Shown: positions 1 to 11,700 of the stretch, piece by piece
How positions within the stretch are numbered: the stretch's first letter is position 1
How the letters are laid out: each line of letters starts with the position of its first letter
Assembly (NCBI RefSeq): GCF_001659605.2
Contig: NC_035174.2
Location: 22,208,027-22,272,026 of the forward strand
Direction: 5' to 3'
DNA length: 64,000 nt
Source of the DNA: Manihot esculenta
Taxonomy: Eukaryota > Streptophyta > Magnoliopsida > Malpighiales > Euphorbiaceae
Translations under genes and position numbers: made by a program
Notes under the pieces: model-generated
The model's input: the letters and a program-made list of their open reading frames with translations, nothing else
Told to the model about the DNA's origin: nothing
Database searches by the model: none

Positions 1-1621
1 CAGCTGGCTTCTGGTGTTCTAATTTTACCCGCTGACAAATCTCACAGGCTGTCACGAATTGCGCCACTTCCTTCTTCATGGCTGGCCACCAATACACCCT
101 CTTCAGATCCCGATACATCTTGGTGGCTCCTGGATGAATACTATATCTCGCATTATGAGCTTCCCTCATAATGTCCTCCTTTAGACCGCTACTATTTGGT
201 ACACAAAGTCGACTCCCAAAACGAAGGATCCCTTTACGATCAAGTCTGAACTCTACACTGTTGCCTGACTGAACAGTCCTGGCAATTTTCATCAATACAG
301 GGTCCTCATGCTGTCTCTGAACTATCTGCTCCAGAAACACTGGTGTCACTCTCATCTGTGCAATCAACACACCTGTACCAGATAACTCTAGCTGTAACCC
401 CTCCTTAATGAGCTTATAAAGCTCCATTACTACTGGTCTCCGCTCTGCTGCTATATGAGATAAACTGCCTAGTGACTTTCGGCTTAGGGCGTCTGCCACA
501 ACATTCGCCTTACCAGGATGATATTGGATCTTACAATCATAATCACTAAGCAATTCTACCCATCTTCTCTGCCTCAAGTTCAGTTCTCTCTGGCTTAAGA
601 TGTACTGTAAACTCTTGTGATCCGTAAAGAGCTCGCATTTAACCCCATAGAGGTAATGCCGCCACATCTTAAGTGCAAAGATAATTGCTGCCATCTCTAG
701 GTCATGGGTGGGGTAATTCAACTCGTGCTTCTTTAACTGTCTGGAAGCATAAGCAATCACCCTATCTCTCTGCATCAAAACACAACCCAATCCCACTCGA
801 GATGCATCACAGAACACTGTGAAATCCGCATCACTAACAGGCAGAGCTAGCACTGGTGCTGTCGTCAATCTCCTTTTGAGCTCCTCAAAGCTCTCTTCAC
901 ACTGGTCTGACCAGAAAAACTTCTGGTTCTTCTGAGTCAGTTTGGTCATAGGAGCTGCTATCTTTGAGAAGTCCTGTACGAACCTCCTGTAGTAACCTGC
1001 CAGTCCCAGAAAGCTTTTAATCTCAGTCACTGTAGTGGGTCTGGGCCAGTTAGCTACAACCTCTATCTTCTTGGGGTCTACCTCAATCCCTTCCGCTGAT
1101 ACTACATGTCCCAAGAAGGAAATGCTCCTTAACCAAAACTCACACTTCGAGAACTTGGCATATAAACCATGCTCTCTCAGCGTCTGCAGAACTATCCTCA
1201 GATGCTGGGCATGCTCTTCTGCATCTCTGGAATACACTAAGATGTCATCGATAAAGACAATCACAAAGTGATCCAGATACTCACTGAAAACTCTGTTCAT
1301 GAGATCCATAAATGCTGCAGGGGCGTTAGTCAACCCGAACGGCATCACTAAGAACTCATAATGCCCATATCTGGTCCTGAAAGCTGTTTTAGGCACATCT
1401 GCCTCTCTGACTCTCAACTGATGATATCCGGATCTTAGATCTATTTTGGAGAAACAACCTGCTCCAGCTAGCTGGTCAAATAGATCATCAATCCTAGGTA
1501 GAGGATATCTATTCTTGGTAGTGACCTTGTTTAACCTCTGTAACACATAAAAAACATGTTCAAGATCTTCACTTACCTCCTGTAAACAAGAAGATGAACG
1601 ATCTGAACAAAGAGAAATGGC
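1..1621 (-). pseudogene. Partial gypsy pol: RT (without N-terminus), RNase H, start of integrase
   Basis: The frame is open with no stop codon from 1621 down to base 1, about 540 codons, which is unusual among the decayed elements here. In order it reads the RT block with [18 protein letters not shown] (first catalytic Asp), [12 protein letters not shown] and the FIDDILVYS catalytic motif; then RNase H with [20 protein letters not shown] and [12 protein letters not shown]; then the integrase zinc-binding region with CQRVKLEHQ at the window edge. The protein would copy element RNA into DNA. The RT fingers region upstream of the motif [12 protein letters not shown] is gone, and the first ~28 codons of the open frame come from LTR-like DNA. 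It therefore cannot be a normal polyprotein. The likely cause is a recent internal deletion rather than slow decay. Confidence 0.85.
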
Positions 1622-2124
1622 TCAACTCCTCTTCAAAATCATAAAACCTCAAAACTAAGCTTTTTGCTTCAACCTTCAAACCCTTTGAACAAAACAACAA
1701 AACCTCTGCATGAGCTACTCAAAAATTTGCAGATGAGTCATGGGAGACGTGGCCAATCTTCTGGACAGGGTTTGGAGATAACACCTGTCCAAAATTCTGA
1801 CTAAGGAATGCACAAGAGCTGGCTGGCCAACTCAGCTTCGGCTGCCGAATCGCATGCAAAACCATGCAACATTCGGGGGCCGAACCTGAACTTCGGAAGC
1901 CGAACCTTGGGCACTTTCGGCGGCCGAACTTACCTTCAGCGGCCGAACTTGGCAAAAGTCCCCATAGACTTTTCTCTTCAAAACACAAATCATTTCAACT
2001 TGAAAACCTTAACCAAAACATAACACTTAAGAAGACATAAATCCTACCCTTCTATAGAAGTCCAACACCCCGGATTCCACCAGACGACAGGAATTCCGGT
2101 GCCGGATTCTAGCCGGGTATTACA
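1540..2124 (-). repeat. Truncated 5' LTR (U3 end) of the left Tekay-like element
   Basis: The stretch 1842-1950 holds five GGCGGCCGAAC-like near palindromes (for example TTTCGGCGGCCGAACT at about 1915). The terminal 85 bp (GATTCCACC...GCCGGGTATTACA) aligns with the ends of the LTRs at 8677, 12633 and 26663. The outer end is at 2124. Only about 585 of the expected ~2300 bases remain. The position matching the TATA box of the intact LTRs (near 1805-1815) is mutated. Confidence 0.8.
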
Positions 2125-3670
2125 CCTATGTCTAGAAACTTCTGAATCTCTTCTTTTATCTTGCATTAGACTTAAGTTGATATTTTCTAAGGAGGCTACT
2201 ATTGAAAATATGTGCTCTAGAGTCATATATTATAGTATTGATTTGACATAATCTCACATCCTGGATATAAGCAGTAGATAATTTAATTAATTAAATAATT
2301 AAATGTGATTTATTGTCCATTAGCTTTGGTAATCATTTAATTCTCAAAGGGTTAAGAATATGATGACAAAATATACTTGTACAAAATGCTATAGAATATT
2401 CATAATCATAGGATGTTTTATCAGGAATGATTCATCCAGAATAGACTGTCACCACTATCTGCCTCTATTGATTAGTATAGAGATACTAATGATAATAGAG
2501 TGGTGAGTCTCATACCCTAAGACATGTGATGTCTAGGCAAATATATGGCACTTATAGTGATGAGTGAACTGAACAAGTGGCGTTAGATAAATAACACATA
2601 TAGTTTACTCTTGTCAATATTTATTCATCTAGATCATAATAGTGCATATAGTCCTAAGACCTAAAATGACACTAATCTCATATATAGGTGGTTTGAGCTT
2701 GATATCACTTATATACTTGTACTATGTATGGGTACATAGCTAGTATTGGCTTAAATTAGTTGCACATGGAGGTAAGGGGTCAATCAAGATGGGATTCGTT
2801 ACTCTAGAGACTGTATCAATTATTCTTGATAATAAATCTTTGGTCGAGGTAGCTTGACTAAGTTAGAAAATGAGTTTTCTAATGTAAGTCTTGTTAATCA
2901 AGAATTACAATTAAGCAAGTTCATATGATCCAGATTATTAGGATTTAAAATTTATCGTGATCCTAGCTAGGATTAAAATTCTATAATGAAAGGATTATAA
3001 TGCATAATAATTTATATTCATGGTTCAGCTTGAATGGGATAATACATTCATTGTTAATTTGATAACCATAGCGTTTATATTAGATACTATCTATAGTTTA
3101 TGTGAATTGAGAATGCATGGAATGCTATTCTAGATGTGAAAAGGTTGTTTTTATTCCCGTAGTCAATTGACTATAAACCTGAAAAGTCACACACATAGAG
3201 TTCTATTTCTATTGGAACTCTTTTAGGATTGGACCTTGTGGCTTCGTTTCTATAATTACTCCTTATTTTAGCCATTATAAATGAATTCATATCCCAAAAA
3301 TTTATGTGTGAACGTTAGGCTAGACACAAAACTGTACATACCATTTGGCATGCTATTAAATTGATATTTAGATTAATTGAGTGTGTTGAAAATTGTACAA
3401 CTTTTTACATGTGTGAGAATTGAATTGCAGGTATGCCAGGGACTTTTATCCTACTTGTTATGCAAATTGCATTGGTCTAACTACGAAATGGATCAAATTT
3501 CCCTCAAGTCTTTTAACTCTAATGGAATATACTTTTTCAAGAAGTTTTACATTGATTTAGAAAATGATTTGTGCGATAAATTTTTAAACTGAAATTGTAA
3601 AGGAAGTTGATGTAGCAATAGATTGTATTTTATAGCAGTATGCAATTATAAGAATTCTCTCTCTTACTAT
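2125..3670. other. Non-coding A+T-rich stretch between two retroelements
   Basis: No convincing gene. The text is neither simple repeat nor clearly coding. The part at about 2460-2860 has the feel of a long-diverged LTR or other retroelement spacer, but I found no second copy in the window to prove it. Short open frames at 2044-2226 and 3377-3592 show no recognisable motif. Confidence 0.5.
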
Positions 3671-3784
3671 TGTATTTCATATAGTACAGTATTTAAAAGA
3701 GTTTACAATCTTATCTAAGTATTAACAGTTAAAAGTGATAACAACAATTAAATTTACAAGGCTAATAAATTGGTAACTCTATCA
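3671..3784 (-). repeat. 3' LTR segment of the copia element
   Basis: This matches 15461-15575 over about 114 bases with few differences (both begin TGTATTTCATATAGTACAG and end in ...CTATCA). Just outside it on the element side lies CCCCTCAATT, which on the minus strand is the polypurine tract AATTGAGGGG placed directly before LTR start TGATAG. The LTR may extend further left, to about 3600, where the partner copy has no match. Confidence 0.75.
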
Positions 3785-3789
3785 TGTCC

Positions 3790-5330
3790 CCTCAATTTGA
3801 GCTTTCTTTGGGAAAGCTCGAATTGTCAGATGAAACATAAGTGCTTGATGGTGAGTCTTTGAAAAGGGTTTAGTCAAGATGTCAGCCAATTGGTATTTTG
3901 AGCAAATGAATTTAACCTAAAGCTCCTTCTTTTATTGTACCATGTCACGAACAAAATGGAAATCGACTTCTAATATTTGGTCCTTGCATGAAAAATAGGA
4001 TTAACTGATATATAAGTGGCAACAATATTATCACAACACAGGTTTGGTATTTAGGCAGAATGGAACCCAATGTCACGCAAAAGTGTCTGAATCCATGTTA
4101 ATTCTGTTGCAGTAAGTCCAACTGCCCTATATTTAGCCTCAGTAGAGGACCGAGCAACAGTTTGTTGCTTTTTTAAATTCCATGAAATCAGATTGCGGCC
4201 CATAAATATTGTATAACTCATTGTGGATTTCCTATTATCAACACAACTTGCCCAATCAGCATTAGTATAAATATTCAAGGCTGTGTGGGAAGAATTTCGA
4301 AGTAAAAGTCCATAGCTCATTGTTTCTTTTAAATACCGTAGGATTCGCTTGACCAAAATCCAATTTTCATCTGTTAGTGCTTGAAGAAACTGTGAGGCTT
4401 TATGAACCGCAAAAAAAACTTATGGTCTAGTGAGACTTAGGTACTGAAGACCCCCAACAATGCTACGATAAAAAGTAAGATTAGAAAACAACGTACCGTT
4501 GGCGTTGGACATTTTTTCTTTAAAGGTTGCCGGCGTGGAAAGCCCTTTGCATTCTGCCATGCGAGATTTTTGGAGTAAATCCAAAATATATTTTTGTTGG
4601 GTTAAGAGAAGTCCATCATCTTTCCATGTGGCTTCCATACTAAGAAAATACTCCAATTTTCCTAAGTCTTTCAATAGGAATTCAGACTATAGAGACAAAA
4701 TTAGTTGCTGCATAACATCTGTGTGTGTACTTGTCAAAATGATATCATCAACATACACTAATGTAAAGACTATGACATCATTCTTAGCATAGTGAAGCAG
4801 TGACAAATCAGCAGGTGAAATCCGAAAACCATTTGAAATTAAAGCAAAAAAGAGTCACTTGTACCATTGTCGTGGTGCTTGTCATAGGCCATAGAGTGAA
4901 CGTCGAAGTTGAAAAACATGATCAAGCTTCATTTTGTCTTGAAAACCTGGTGATTGTTCCATAAAAATCTCATCATCCAAGTCACTATGCAAAAATGCAT
5001 TTGAAACATCTAGTTGTTTAATCATCCAACCATGTGAAACAGCTAAAGACAAAATGATGCAAATTGTAGTGGGTTTCACGAGAGGAGAGAATGCCTCAAA
5101 GTAATCAATACCCGAACGCTGATGAAAGCCTTTCACAACTAATTGGGCTTTGTATCGATCAATAGTACCATCAGCCTTCTGCTTAACCCGAAACAGCCGC
5201 TTAAACCCAACTATATTTTGTGCATTGCAATGCGAAATCAATTCCCATGTACCAGTTTGAATTAATGCATTGAGTTCCTGTATCATAGCATCCTGCCAAT
5301 GCGAGCTTTTAGTCGCTTGAGTATAACAAG
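3790..5330 (-). pseudogene. Copia pol, RT and RNase H part
   Basis: RT_2-type reverse transcriptase. From 5330 downward the sequence reads SSHWQDAMIQELNAL, GTWELI, then LVVKGFHQRSGIDYFEAFSP (a copia hallmark) and QLDVSNAFLHSDLDDEIF near 4990; a stretch at 4420-4674 holds MKDLGKLEYFLSME. The RNase H part at 4051-4356 holds TNADWASCVDNRKST and SSTEAKYRA; its tail (LADILTKPFSKTHHQAL) continues to about 3790, ending beside the polypurine tract. The RT catalytic YVDD region near 4740-4760 reads VYVDDIIL-like on the minus strand. Stops near 4405, 4690, 4870 and 4045 break the frame. It would have supplied cDNA synthesis; now dead. Confidence 0.85.
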
Positions 5331-5393
5331 TTAGAATAGGAGAAGAAGAAATTATAGCATTGTAGGACTATGGAGACCAAGGGACCTTTGGTT

Positions 5394-5398
5394 TCAGG
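5394..5398. repeat. Target-site duplication TCAGG, left copy
   Basis: TCAGG immediately precedes TGTAACGATCC at 5399. The identical TCAGG follows the TATTACA end at 12634-12638. A perfect 5-bp match is what a Ty3/gypsy integrase leaves. Confidence 0.85.
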
Positions 5399-6391
5399 TG
5401 TAACGATCCGGAAACCGGACCGCTACCGGCGCTAGGATCCAGATTGGCTTAAGGCCGTCGGGACCCATAACAAGCCTAACATACATCCTATCACTTGGTC
5501 AAATCCCATACATGATCAAACATAAACATAAAAACTTAAACATCTGGTGAACCCAAACCTGACCTGTGCATGCATCAAGACCATAATCATAAAACCTCCA
5601 CTAGAGTCCTCATCAAATACTCTAGCGTGGTAAACATCACATGCCTCAAGTTTGGTTCACATACTAATAAGGTCCGCTTTGGGTCAAGGGATTGAAACCC
5701 TTTCTTCCCTCACGGGCTGCTCTTATATCATAACATTAAACATTCAAAAGATCATGCAAAACAAGGGATTAACCACACACTAGGGCAAAGCATAACTCTA
5801 TCCATTACATATCTATACATCTCATTACATAACCTTCCTTTAATTTACATCATGTCCACAATACTATTATATAATCAAAACCAATACTCTAGCCAGCTCA
5901 CTCTAAACTCTGCTGACTCTGACTTCCCACGGCTAACTCTGGCCCTGCAAAACTGGAGGGTGAGGGAGGGGGTGAGCTACTAGAGCCCAGTGAGCAGAAA
6001 CTAATAAAACAGTTCATTAATTATATGTTTTCATGAAATGCGTCACAGCACAAACATTTCACATCACGGATTGGACATGACCCCAAAACTCCCTCTGTTG
6101 GTGTCCCGGCCCCTAAAGGAGCTCACACAAGACTAGTCCCGATCCACAGAGAGCTCACACAGGCTATACTACATAACATGGTGCCCGACCCTAAAAGGGC
6201 TCACATAGGACTTACCCCACAAAATTGCCCGGCTCTCAAAGGACTCACACAAGACTATCAAACAAGACAGATCTATGGGCTATTGAAGTCGCCTTGGTCC
6301 AATCCCCACCAACAGTAAACAATGCAATACATCATATTCGTGATTCTAATGCAATCACCCTAGTACATATCATGATATCCATGATGCATGG
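5399..6391 (-). repeat. Partial Tekay LTR, old variant A
   Basis: It begins TGTAACGATCCGG and follows the same order of landmarks as the solo LTR from 24338 (GCTACCGGCGCTAGGATCC, CCTGTGCATGCA, GAGCTACTAGAGCCCAGTGAG). It stops at CATGATGCATGG, where LTR B starts. Many substitutions separate it from B and from the solo LTR, so it is older. Its variable tandem block (6098-6260) uses a different unit (AAAGGAGCTCACAC) from B. Confidence 0.8.
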
Positions 6392-8677
6392 TGTAACGAC
6401 TCAAAAATCGGACCGCTACCGGCGCTAGGATCCAGGTCGGCTTAAGGCCGCCGGGACCCGTAGCAAGCCTGACATGCAACCTGTAAACCTGATTAATCCC
6501 ATACATGATCAACAACATACATAAAAATTAAAACTTTTCTTTCATTCAAACACCGAACTCAACCTGTGCATGCACTGAACATAGACATAATCATAAACAT
6601 CGACCCCTCTGTGGGATCTCATCAATGCTCCAATGGACAATTACAACATATGTTGAGTTGGTTTACATAAACATCCTGAAAGATCTAGGATCATGCATTA
6701 AAAGGGATACCTTACACATAGGTCAAGCACAACCTCAAATCCTCAATATCATTACATTACATAACTTTACAATTTCATCATGTCCACATTCTATCTATTA
6801 CATACAGACGACTTCAGTACTCTTGCGGACCTCCTGGTCTACCCTGTACCTGCAAACCTGGGGAGTATGGGAGAGGGGTGAGCTACTAGAGCCCAGTGAG
6901 CAGAATAGTAAAGCATTTAAAACATATGATAATATGAAATGCATCACATCACAACTAATCATATCAAGGATGAATTTGTCACCATTTAGCCCTCTACATA
7001 TTCCAATCATGCCAGGGGCGTAGTGCAGGCCACACCTGGTCTTTCTCTTATACATAACATAACATACATAATCCATGGTGCCGGGGGCGTAGTGCAGGCC
7101 ACGTCCGCTCTTTCTCTTACATAGTGCCAGGGGCGTAGTGCAGGCCACACCTGGACTTCCATATCATATCATCATGTCATAACATATGAGGGCTAATGGA
7201 TCATTCAACATTCATCCACATCAACAACGTATTATGCAATGCAACATATTCGTGATTTCTAATGCAAGCAACCTAAAATATCCCATGGCATCCGTGATGC
7301 ATGAACATGCTCAAAACTGATTTATTTATTTAAAAGCATAAGAGTTATTCCACTCACCTCTGGCTAGCTCTGACACTGACTGAAGCAGCTGACTCACTGC
7401 TGAGGTCCTCGGTTCCTCGGGTCCGAACCTACACAGGTGGACTCAAATGAGGGACCAACATACTATAACATGACTCTGAAAACATCCCCCAAAAACCCTC
7501 TAAAACACCTCAAAACATCCATGCAAAAACATGCAAAGGAAGGCTGGACAGGGCACTTTCGGCGGCAGGTTCGGCGGCCGAAAGTCCCTCCAGAGCCGAA
7601 AGTCAGGCAGGTTCGGCGGCACCTTCGGCGGCCGAAACTCCCAGACAGAGGCGAAACTCATGCATGTTCGGCGGCACTTTCGGCAGCCGAAACTCCTAGA
7701 CAGAGACGAAAGTCTCCTTTCGGGGGCAAGCTTCGGCAGCCGAAGGCTGCTTCCACAAGAGGGTTCGGCGGCCGAAAGTCCTTTCGGCTGCCAAACCTGG
7801 TTTCTCCCAAAGGGCAGAAACTTGGTTCAAACATGCACAATGCCTCCAAAATCATACCATCATGCATTTAGCTCAACCAGAACATGCATATAAGCTCCTA
7901 GGGGTCTCAAACTACTTTAAACCCCAACTACAACACATCCAACATACATTTACAAGTCACATTGCTCAAAAACTCATCAAAAACCCATAAACTCAACATA
8001 AGCTTACTCATGCATTTTCTACCCCATGAACTTGCATAAAACTTGTTTAAAACATAATGTAAGCTAGAGATCGACCCTTACCTCTTGAAGATCGAGAGTA
8101 GAGGCGATCTAACTTGGAGTTGGGAGAGATTTAGCTCATTGGGTCTCCAAGTGCAAAACTTGCTCAAAACTTGAAAATCTTCAGAAGAAAGCAAAAACTT
8201 GTGAAAATCTTGAAAGATCTGAAGGAAAAGACTCAAGATTGGTGAGGGACGGCGGAGAGCTCACCTTGGCCGACAATGGGGAGAAAAAATCGCCCGTTTT
8301 CGGCTAAGGGACCCTTTTATAGTGGCTGGCCAGGCCACGTTCGGGGGCCGAACGTGCCTCCGCATGCATGCCATGTTCGGCGGCCGAACTTGAGGTTCGG
8401 CGGCCGAACCTGGACTTCCCTCACTTATGCCTTCGGGGGCCTAAGGCACACCCGAAATGCCTGCATGTTCGGCGGCCGAACTTGAGGTTCGGCGGCCGAA
8501 CCTGGGTTTTCCTCCAAAGTTGTTTTCATGCAAAAATTCATTTCCTGTTTACTTAAAACCATGAAAAACATTAAAACATTTTATGAAAACATGTTTCTAC
8601 CCTACTAGAGGCTTCCGACATCCGAGATTCCACCGGACGGTAGGAATTCCGATACCGGGGTCTAGCCGGGTATTACA
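6392..8677 (-). repeat. Full 3' LTR, variant B, 2286 bp
   Basis: It begins TGTAACGACTC and ends GGGTATTACA, giving TG...CA ends. It is similar throughout to the solo LTR 24338-26663. On the minus strand U3 is 8322-8677. A TATAAAA box lies at 8315-8321, and R-U5 runs down to 6392. Three units of GGGGCGTAGTGCAGGCC lie at 7011-7155. Two clusters of GGCGGCCGAA motifs lie at 7558-7800 and 8338-8505. The adjacent polypurine tract confirms it as the 3' LTR of the pol region to its right. Confidence 0.88.
8315..8321 (-). promoter_or_regulatory. Predicted TATA box of LTR B
   Basis: TTTTATA on the plus strand reads TATAAAA on the minus strand, in the context ACTATAAAAGGG. The same context occurs at 26301-26307 in the solo LTR. 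It lies about 360 bases inside the LTR's 5' (minus-strand) end, a usual U3/R distance. Confidence 0.6.
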
Positions 8678-8694
8678 TTCTCCCTCCCTTAAGA
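8678..8694 (-). promoter_or_regulatory. Polypurine tract before the 3' LTR
   Basis: The plus strand reads TTCTCCCTCCCTTAA, which is TTAAGGGAGGGAGAA on the minus strand, directly before LTR start TGTAATACCC. This is the usual plus-strand primer position of LTR retrotransposons and sets the LTR boundary at 8677. Confidence 0.8.
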
Positions 8695-8780
8695 ACATTC
8701 GTCCCCGAATGTTCCTCAACTAGCACATAGCATGGCATACACATATCATACATACACATAAAACACATAAGAGGCTAACC

Positions 8781-11700
8781 TTAGAAAAGATAAGGGTATT
8801 GCTGGAGCATGGACTCCCGTGTCTCCCAAGTGCATTCTTCTATATTGTGGTGGTTCCACAGGACTTTCACCATCGGGATTTCCTTGTTTCTTAGCTTTCT
8901 GATCTGGGTGTCTAGAATCCGTACTGGCTGCTCAACATAGGTGAGATCTTCTTGGATCTCCATATCAGGCTCACTAAGAACCTTGCTCGGATCTGACACA
9001 AACTTCCTCAACATTGAAACATGGAAAACCGTATGGATTCTTTCCATTGAAGCAGGTAAATCCAGCTTGTACGACACATTCCCAATCTTTTGCAAGACTT
9101 CGAAGGGTCCGATGTATCGTGGGGCTAGTTTACCTTTCTTCCCAAAGCGAACCACTCCTTTCATTGGAGACACCTTGAGCAATACCAGATCCCCCTCCTG
9201 AAACTCTACCTGTCTTCTGCGGATGTCTGCATAACTCTTCTGTCTGCTTGCAGCAGTCTTGATTCTTTCTCTGATTATGGGTACTACCCTGCTGGTAATC
9301 TCTACTAGCTCAGGCCCTGCCAAGGCCTTTTCTCCAACTTCTTCCCAGCAAACAGGTGATCTGCACTTCCTCCCATACAAAGCTTCATATGGAGCCATCC
9401 CGATGCTAGCATGATGGCTGTTATTGTAGGCAAACTCCACCAAGGGTAGATGCTACCTCTAAGAACCGCCAAAGTCCAGCACACACATTCTAAGCATATC
9501 CTCTATGGTCTGGATGGTCCTTTCTGATTGTCCGTCCGTCTGTGGATGGAAAGCAGTACTAAAATCCAACCTGGTACCCATGGCATTCTGCAGACTCCGC
9601 CAAAATCTGGAGGTGAACTGGGGTCCTCTATCCGACACTATTAAAACAGGAACCCCATGCAGCCTGACGATCTCATCAACATATACCTGCACCAACTTGT
9701 CCACAGAATAGCCACTCCTGACAGGGATGAAGTGAGCAGATTTGGTGAGTCTGTCCACAATCACCCATATGGAGTCCAATCTGTTGGACGTCGCCGGTAG
9801 CCCCACTACGAAGTCCATAGCTATATTCTCCCATTTCCACTCTGGAATAGGTAGCGGGTTAAGCATTCCAGCTGGCTTCTGATGTTCCAGCTTCACCCTC
9901 TGACACACTTCGCAGGCTGACACAAACTGTGCCACTTCTTTCTTCATCGCTGGCCACCAATAAACTTTCTTCAGATCTTGATACATCTTGGTGGCTCCGG
10001 GGTGAACGCTGTATCTTGCATTATGAGCCTCCCTCATAATGTCTCCTTTTAGCCCTATGTCATCTGGTACACACAAACGACTCCCATAGCGGAGGATCCC
10101 CTTACTGTCAAATCTGAACTCACTATCCTTGCCTGACTGAACAGTCCTGGCAATCTTCACTAACTCTAGGTCCTCATGCTGTTTCTGAGCCACCTGCTCC
10201 AGAAACACAGGTGTCACTCTCATCTGGGCCACTAACGCACCTGTACCAGACAACTCCAACTGTAGACCTTCATCAATGAGCTTGTAAAACTCCTTCACCA
10301 CTGGTCTCCTCTCTATCGTGATGTGGGATAGACTGCCTAGTGACTTCCGGCTTAGGGCGTCTGCCACAACATTCGCCTTACCCGGATGATACTGAATCTT
10401 GCAATCATAGTCACTCAGCAGCTCTACCCATCTCCTCTGTCTCAAGTTCAAATCTCTTTGACTCAGGATGTACTGCAGGCTCTTATGATCTGTAAAGATC
10501 TCACATTTTACCCCATAGAGGTAGTGCCTCCACATCTTGAGCGCAAAGATTACTGCTGCCATCTCCAGGTCATGTGTGGGGTAATTCAACTCATGCTTCT
10601 TCAGCTGTCTAGAAGCATAAGCAATCACCCTCTCATTCTGCATTAGTACACAACCCAGTCCCACACGGGACGCATCACAATAGACTGTAAAGTCCTCATC
10701 ACTAGATGGCAGAGCTAACACTGGTGCTGAAGTCAACCTCTTCTTAAGCTCTTCAAAACTCTCTTCGCATTGGTCGGTCCACACAAACTTCTGATTCTTC
10801 CTGGTTAACCTGGTCAGAGGAGCTGCAATCTTTGAGAAGTCCTGAACGAACCTCCTGTAGTAACCCGCCAAACCCAAGAAACTTCTAATCTCCGTCACTG
10901 AAGTGGGTCTAGGCCAGTTAGCCACAGTTTCTGTCTTCTTGGGGTCCACCTCTATTCCATTTTCTGACACTACATGCCCCAAGAATGAAATGCTCCTCAG
11001 CCAGAATGAAATGCTCCTCAGCCAGAACTCACACTTAGAGAACTTGGCATACAAGCCATGTTCCCTCAAGGTCTGCAGAACCAACCTTAGATGATGGGCA
11101 TGCTCCTCTGCATTCCTGGAATACACTAAGATATCATCTATGAAGATAATAACGAAGTGATCCAGGTACTGGCTAAACACTCTGTTCATGAGATCCATGA
11201 ATGCTGCAGGGGCATTGGTTAACCCGAACGGCATTACAAGGAACTCAAAATGCCCATATCTGGTCCTGAAAGCCGTCTTTGGCACATCTTCTTCTCTGAT
11301 CTTCAGCTGATGATACCCAGATCTCAGATCTATTTTGGAGAAACAACCCGCTCCTGCTAGCTGGTCGAATAGATCATCGATCCTTGGTAATGGGTACTTA
11401 TTCTTGGTAGTGACTTTGTTCAACTGCCTGTAGTCGATACAAAGTCTAAGGGATCCATCCTTCTTTCTCACAAACAAAACTGGTGCACCTCAAGGTGAGG
11501 TACTCGGTCGGATGAAGCCCTTTTCTACCAGCTCTTGCAATTGTTCTTTTAACTCTTTCAACTCAGCTGGAGCCATCCTGTAGGGAGGGATAGAGATCGG
11601 TCGGGTTCCAGGCATCAATTCTATCTCGAACTCTATCTCCCTAGTAGGTGGTAAACCTGGTAGCTCGTCTGGGAAGACGTCTAGAAATTCTCTAACCACT

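Larger units (their letters stand above)
1..2124 (-). mobile_element. Truncated Ty3/gypsy (Tekay/Del-like chromovirus) element, runs off the left edge
   Basis: Minus-strand pol sequence (1-1535) is fused to the outer part of a 5' LTR (about 1540-2124). The LTR end reads CCGGGTATTACA on the plus strand, identical to the ends of the LTRs at 8677, 12633 and 26663. The pol part is closely related to the copy at 9870-11440. Gag, protease, the first part of RT, the primer-binding site and most of the LTR are missing, so one internal deletion must have joined the LTR to mid-RT. The 3' half of the element lies left of the window. Lineage is inferred from the longer relative at 8781-12395, which ends in a chromodomain-like tail. 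Confidence 0.85.

Noticed and set aside
3377..3592. 71-codon open frame before the copia element
   Set aside because: No recognisable domain, A+T-driven composition, no supporting context.
7437..7893. Open frames of 120-144 codons with repeated GGR/RRPK words
   Set aside because: They translate the GGCGGCCGAA arrays of the LTR in several frames and both strands at once; the same happens at 25280-25968 and 8276-8556. There is no protein family and no frame preference.
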